In this document: positions 4,856 to 6,269 of the stretch, piece by piece
How positions within the stretch are numbered: position 1 is the stretch's first letter
Layout of the letters: the number at the start of each line of letters is the position of its first letter
NCBI GenBank assembly: GCA_007116505.1
Contig: SKII01000100.1
Coordinates: 1-6,269 of the forward strand
Reading direction: 5' to 3'
From: Nitriliruptoraceae bacterium
GTDB taxonomy: Bacteria; Actinomycetota; Nitriliruptoria; Nitriliruptorales; Nitriliruptoraceae
DNA length: 6,269 nucleotides
The notes under the pieces: model-generated
What the model was told of the DNA's origin: nothing
Database searches by the model: none
The model's input: the letters and a program-made list of their open reading frames with translations, nothing else
Position numbers and translations under genes: made by a program

Positions 4856-5971
4856 ATGCCCACCATGGAGCAGGTCCACGAGGCGCTCGCGACCGTCGAC
4901 GACCCCGAGATCGGCAAGCCGATCACCGAGCTCGGCATGGTCGAGGACGTCGCCATCGAGGGCTCACGGGTCGGTGTGAGGATCAAGCTCACGATCCCCG
5001 GCTGCCCGCTCAAGGACCGCATCACCAACGACGTCACGGCGGCGGTGATGGCGCTGGGCGACGTCGACGACGTGCAGCTCGTCTTCGGCTCGATGACCGA
5101 CGATGAGCGGCGGTCCCTCTCGACGCGCCTGCGCGAGGAGCGCGGCGCGGCGAACCCGGAGATGGAGATCCCGTTCGGGCGGCCCGAGGCGCGCACGAAG
5201 GTGATCGCGATCGCGTCGGGCAAGGGCGGCGTCGGGAAGTCGTCGGTCACCGCGAACCTCGCCGCTGCGATCGCCGCGCAGGGACGCACGGTCGGGGTGC
5301 TCGACGCGGACATCTACGGCTACTCGATTCCCCGCATGCTCGGGGTCGAAGGGCGTCCGGTCGCCTTCGACGGCATGGTCATGCCGCTGCAGGGCCACGG
5401 CTGCAAGGTCATCTCGATCGGCTTCTTCACCGACCCGGACCGCTCGGTCATCTGGCGCGGCCCGATGCTGCACCGCGCGCTGCAGCAGTTCCTCGGCGAC
5501 GTCCACTGGGGCGACATCGACTTCCTGCTGTGCGACCTGCCGCCCGGCACCGGCGACATCGCGATCTCGCTCGGGCAGATGCTGCCGCAGGCCGACATGA
5601 TCGTCGTGACGACCCCGCAGCAGGCGGCACAGAAGGTCGCGCTGCGCGCGGGGCAGGCGACCGAGCAGACCGGCATGCGCGTCGTCGGCGTCATCGAGAA
5701 CATGGCGACGTTCGTCGCACCCGACACCGGCGTCGAGTACGACATCTTCGGCAGCGGTGGCGGGCAGGAGCTCGCCGACGCGCTCAGCACCGAGTTGCTC
5801 GGTCGCGTCCCGATCGACCCGCGTCTGCGCGAGGGCGGCGACTCCGGGGTGCCGATGGTGCTGTCGCACCCCGACGCCCCCGCGTCGCAGGCGATCACCG
5901 CGATCGCGAGCGAGCTGATCCGCCGCAACACCAGCCTGATCGGCCGGTCGCTGCCGCTCAGCGTCGGCTGA
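4856..5971 (+). CDS. mrp: Mrp/NBP35-family P-loop ATPase, iron-sulfur cluster carrier type
   Basis: A 371-residue cytoplasmic protein of the Mrp (ApbC) family, which carries and delivers Fe-S clusters to apoproteins. Residues 1-80 form the MIP18/DUF59 domain with DDPEIGKPITELGMV (15-29) and PGCP around Cys50. The ATPase domain has the deviant Walker A SGKGGVGKSS (121-130, signature Lys123, P-loop Lys128), DADIYGYSIPRMLG (150-163), WRGPMLHRALQQFL (200-213), CDLPPGTGD (226-234) and FGSGGG (298-303). The family's cluster-binding CxxC after ENM is absent: residues 281-292 read ENMATFVAPDTG, with Ala288 and Thr291 in the Cys places. Actinomycete Mrp proteins are known to me to vary here, so this is probably lineage-specific rather than decay. 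The ATG at 4856 has AGGGGA about 7 bases upstream; an in-frame ATG at 4865 is less well placed. The stop overlaps the converging PAP2 gene by 14 bp. Confidence 0.95.
   Translation: MPTMEQVHEALATVDDPEIGKPITELGMVEDVAIEGSRVGVRIKLTIPGCPLKDRITNDVTAAVMALGDVDDVQLVFGSMTDDERRSLSTRLREERGAANPEMEIPFGRPEARTKVIAIASGKGGVGKSSVTANLAAAIAAQGRTVGVLDADIYGYSIPRMLGVEGRPVAFDGMVMPLQGHGCKVISIGFFTDPDRSVIWRGPMLHRALQQFLGDVHWGDIDFLLCDLPPGTGDIAISLGQMLPQADMIVVTTPQQAAQKVALRAGQATEQTGMRVVGVIENMATFVAPDTGVEYDIFGSGGGQELADALSTELLGRVPIDPRLREGGDSGVPMVLSHPDAPASQAITAIASELIRRNTSLIGRSLPLSVG
5958..5971. other. Stop codons of mrp and the PAP2 gene within a shared 14-bp inverted repeat
   Basis: TCAGC (5958-5962) and GCTGA (5967-5971) are inverted copies around GTCG. 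The outer three bases are the TGA stop of each converging gene. A 5-bp stem is short for a terminator, and no other hairpin was seen at this junction, so termination probably happens inside the opposite gene. Confidence 0.4.
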
Positions 5972-6269
5972 CCGCCCGCACGAGCGTCGCGCTCAGCGAC
6001 CCGACCCCGAGCCCGGCGACCACGTCGGTCGGATGGTGGACCCCGACGTACACGCGCGTCGCGCCGACGGCCCATGCCGCCGCGCCGAGGAGCCGTCGGG
6101 TGAGCGGACCGCGACCCTGCCCGAGCACGTCGGCGAGCGCCGCGGCGACGGCAGCGTGTCCGGAGGGCCACGACGTGCCCGCAGGCACGACGACGATCCG
6201 CTCCGCCTCGCCCACCTCGTAGGGCCGGTCGCGTGGCAGCAGTGGCTTCGCGGCCTGCGCGGCGGCCCA
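5958..6269 (-). CDS. PAP2-superfamily phosphatase (partial, N-terminus beyond right edge)
   Basis: The last 103 residues of a membrane phosphatase of the type 2 phosphatidic acid phosphatase family, which hydrolyses lipid phosphates such as phosphatidic acid or undecaprenyl diphosphate. The catalytic site is complete: K-x6-RP as KPLLPRDRP near the window edge (6248-6222), PSGH within SWPSGHAA as motif 2, and ATRVYVGVHHPTDV as motif 3, with Arg, the His nucleophile and Asp spaced as in SR-x5-H-x3-D. Thr replaces the usual Ser of motif 3. Between motifs 2 and 3 a hydrophobic stretch LGAAAWAVGAT forms a likely membrane segment, and LGVGSLSATLVRAVSRR ends the protein. The frame stays open to the edge, and a GTG at 6215 is inside the gene because motif 1 lies upstream of it. 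It converges on mrp with a 14-bp overlap. The substrate cannot be told from this part. Confidence 0.9.
   Translation of the reverse strand, partial: WAAAQAAKPLLPRDRPYEVGEAERIVVVPAGTSWPSGHAAVAAALADVLGQGRGPLTRRLLGAAAWAVGATRVYVGVHHPTDVVAGLGVGSLSATLVRAVSRR

Noticed and set aside
5320..6171. Long minus-strand frame opposite mrp and overlapping the PAP2 gene
   Set aside because: No recognisable motif, while the plus strand encodes a textbook Mrp and another minus frame encodes PAP2 motifs.
6213..6215. GTG at 6215 as the start of the PAP2 gene
   Set aside because: The frame stays open to the window edge, and the first catalytic motif KPLLPRDRP lies upstream of this codon, so it is internal.

Overview
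The window is about 6.3 kb of very GC-rich, gene-dense bacterial DNA. Third codon positions are almost always G or C, several genes start with GTG, and -10-like TANNNT hexamers occur without a clear -35. The gene set (an LppM/DUF3153-like lipoprotein, an Mrp ATPase without its CxxC, an FHA-containing regulator, a PHP phosphoesterase) fits a chromosomal segment of an actinomycete. A Micrococcales or Cellulomonas-like source is my best guess, but it is inference. No RNA genes, CRISPR arrays, insertion sequences or phage genes were seen.

Layout, left to right. Positions 1-119 hold the last 38 codons of a plus-strand gene entering from outside. It ends at a pair of adjacent hairpins (123-179) that look like a terminator shared with the converging minus-strand gene. 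Two minus-strand genes follow. The PHP-domain phosphoesterase (821-1666) is upstream, and an FHA plus LuxR-type HTH regulator (184-768) is downstream of it; the two are separated by 52 bp containing an 8-bp-stem hairpin. Divergent from the PHP gene is a 258-residue protein of unknown function (1729-2505) with an apparent beta-rich N-terminal half and a possible flavin split-barrel-like C-terminal half. Its end overlaps by 17 bp with a converging LppM-like lipoprotein (2489-3259). A 120-bp divergent spacer leads to a compact GspE/PilB-family secretion/pilus ATPase (3380-4753). A 102-bp spacer with a perfect 13-bp dyad and a UUCG hairpin precedes the Mrp/NBP35-type P-loop ATPase (4856-5971). Its stop overlaps by 14 bp with a converging PAP2-family phosphatase that runs off the right edge (5958-6269).

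How the genes relate: strand changes often, so this looks like a series of one- and two-gene units rather than one pathway. The likely cotranscribed pairs are PHP then FHA-LuxR and, less certainly, PilB then Mrp. Functions cover phospho-dependent regulation, nucleotide phosphoester hydrolysis, envelope lipoprotein, pilus/secretion energetics, Fe-S cluster delivery and lipid phosphate hydrolysis. I saw no clear novel defence or mobile system. The most unusual items are the FHA-LuxR fusion with a possible phospho-Thr site in its linker, the unassigned 258-residue protein, a seven-run G-quadruplex-type tract inside the zinc-motif part of pilB, and the dyad plus UUCG leader in front of mrp.
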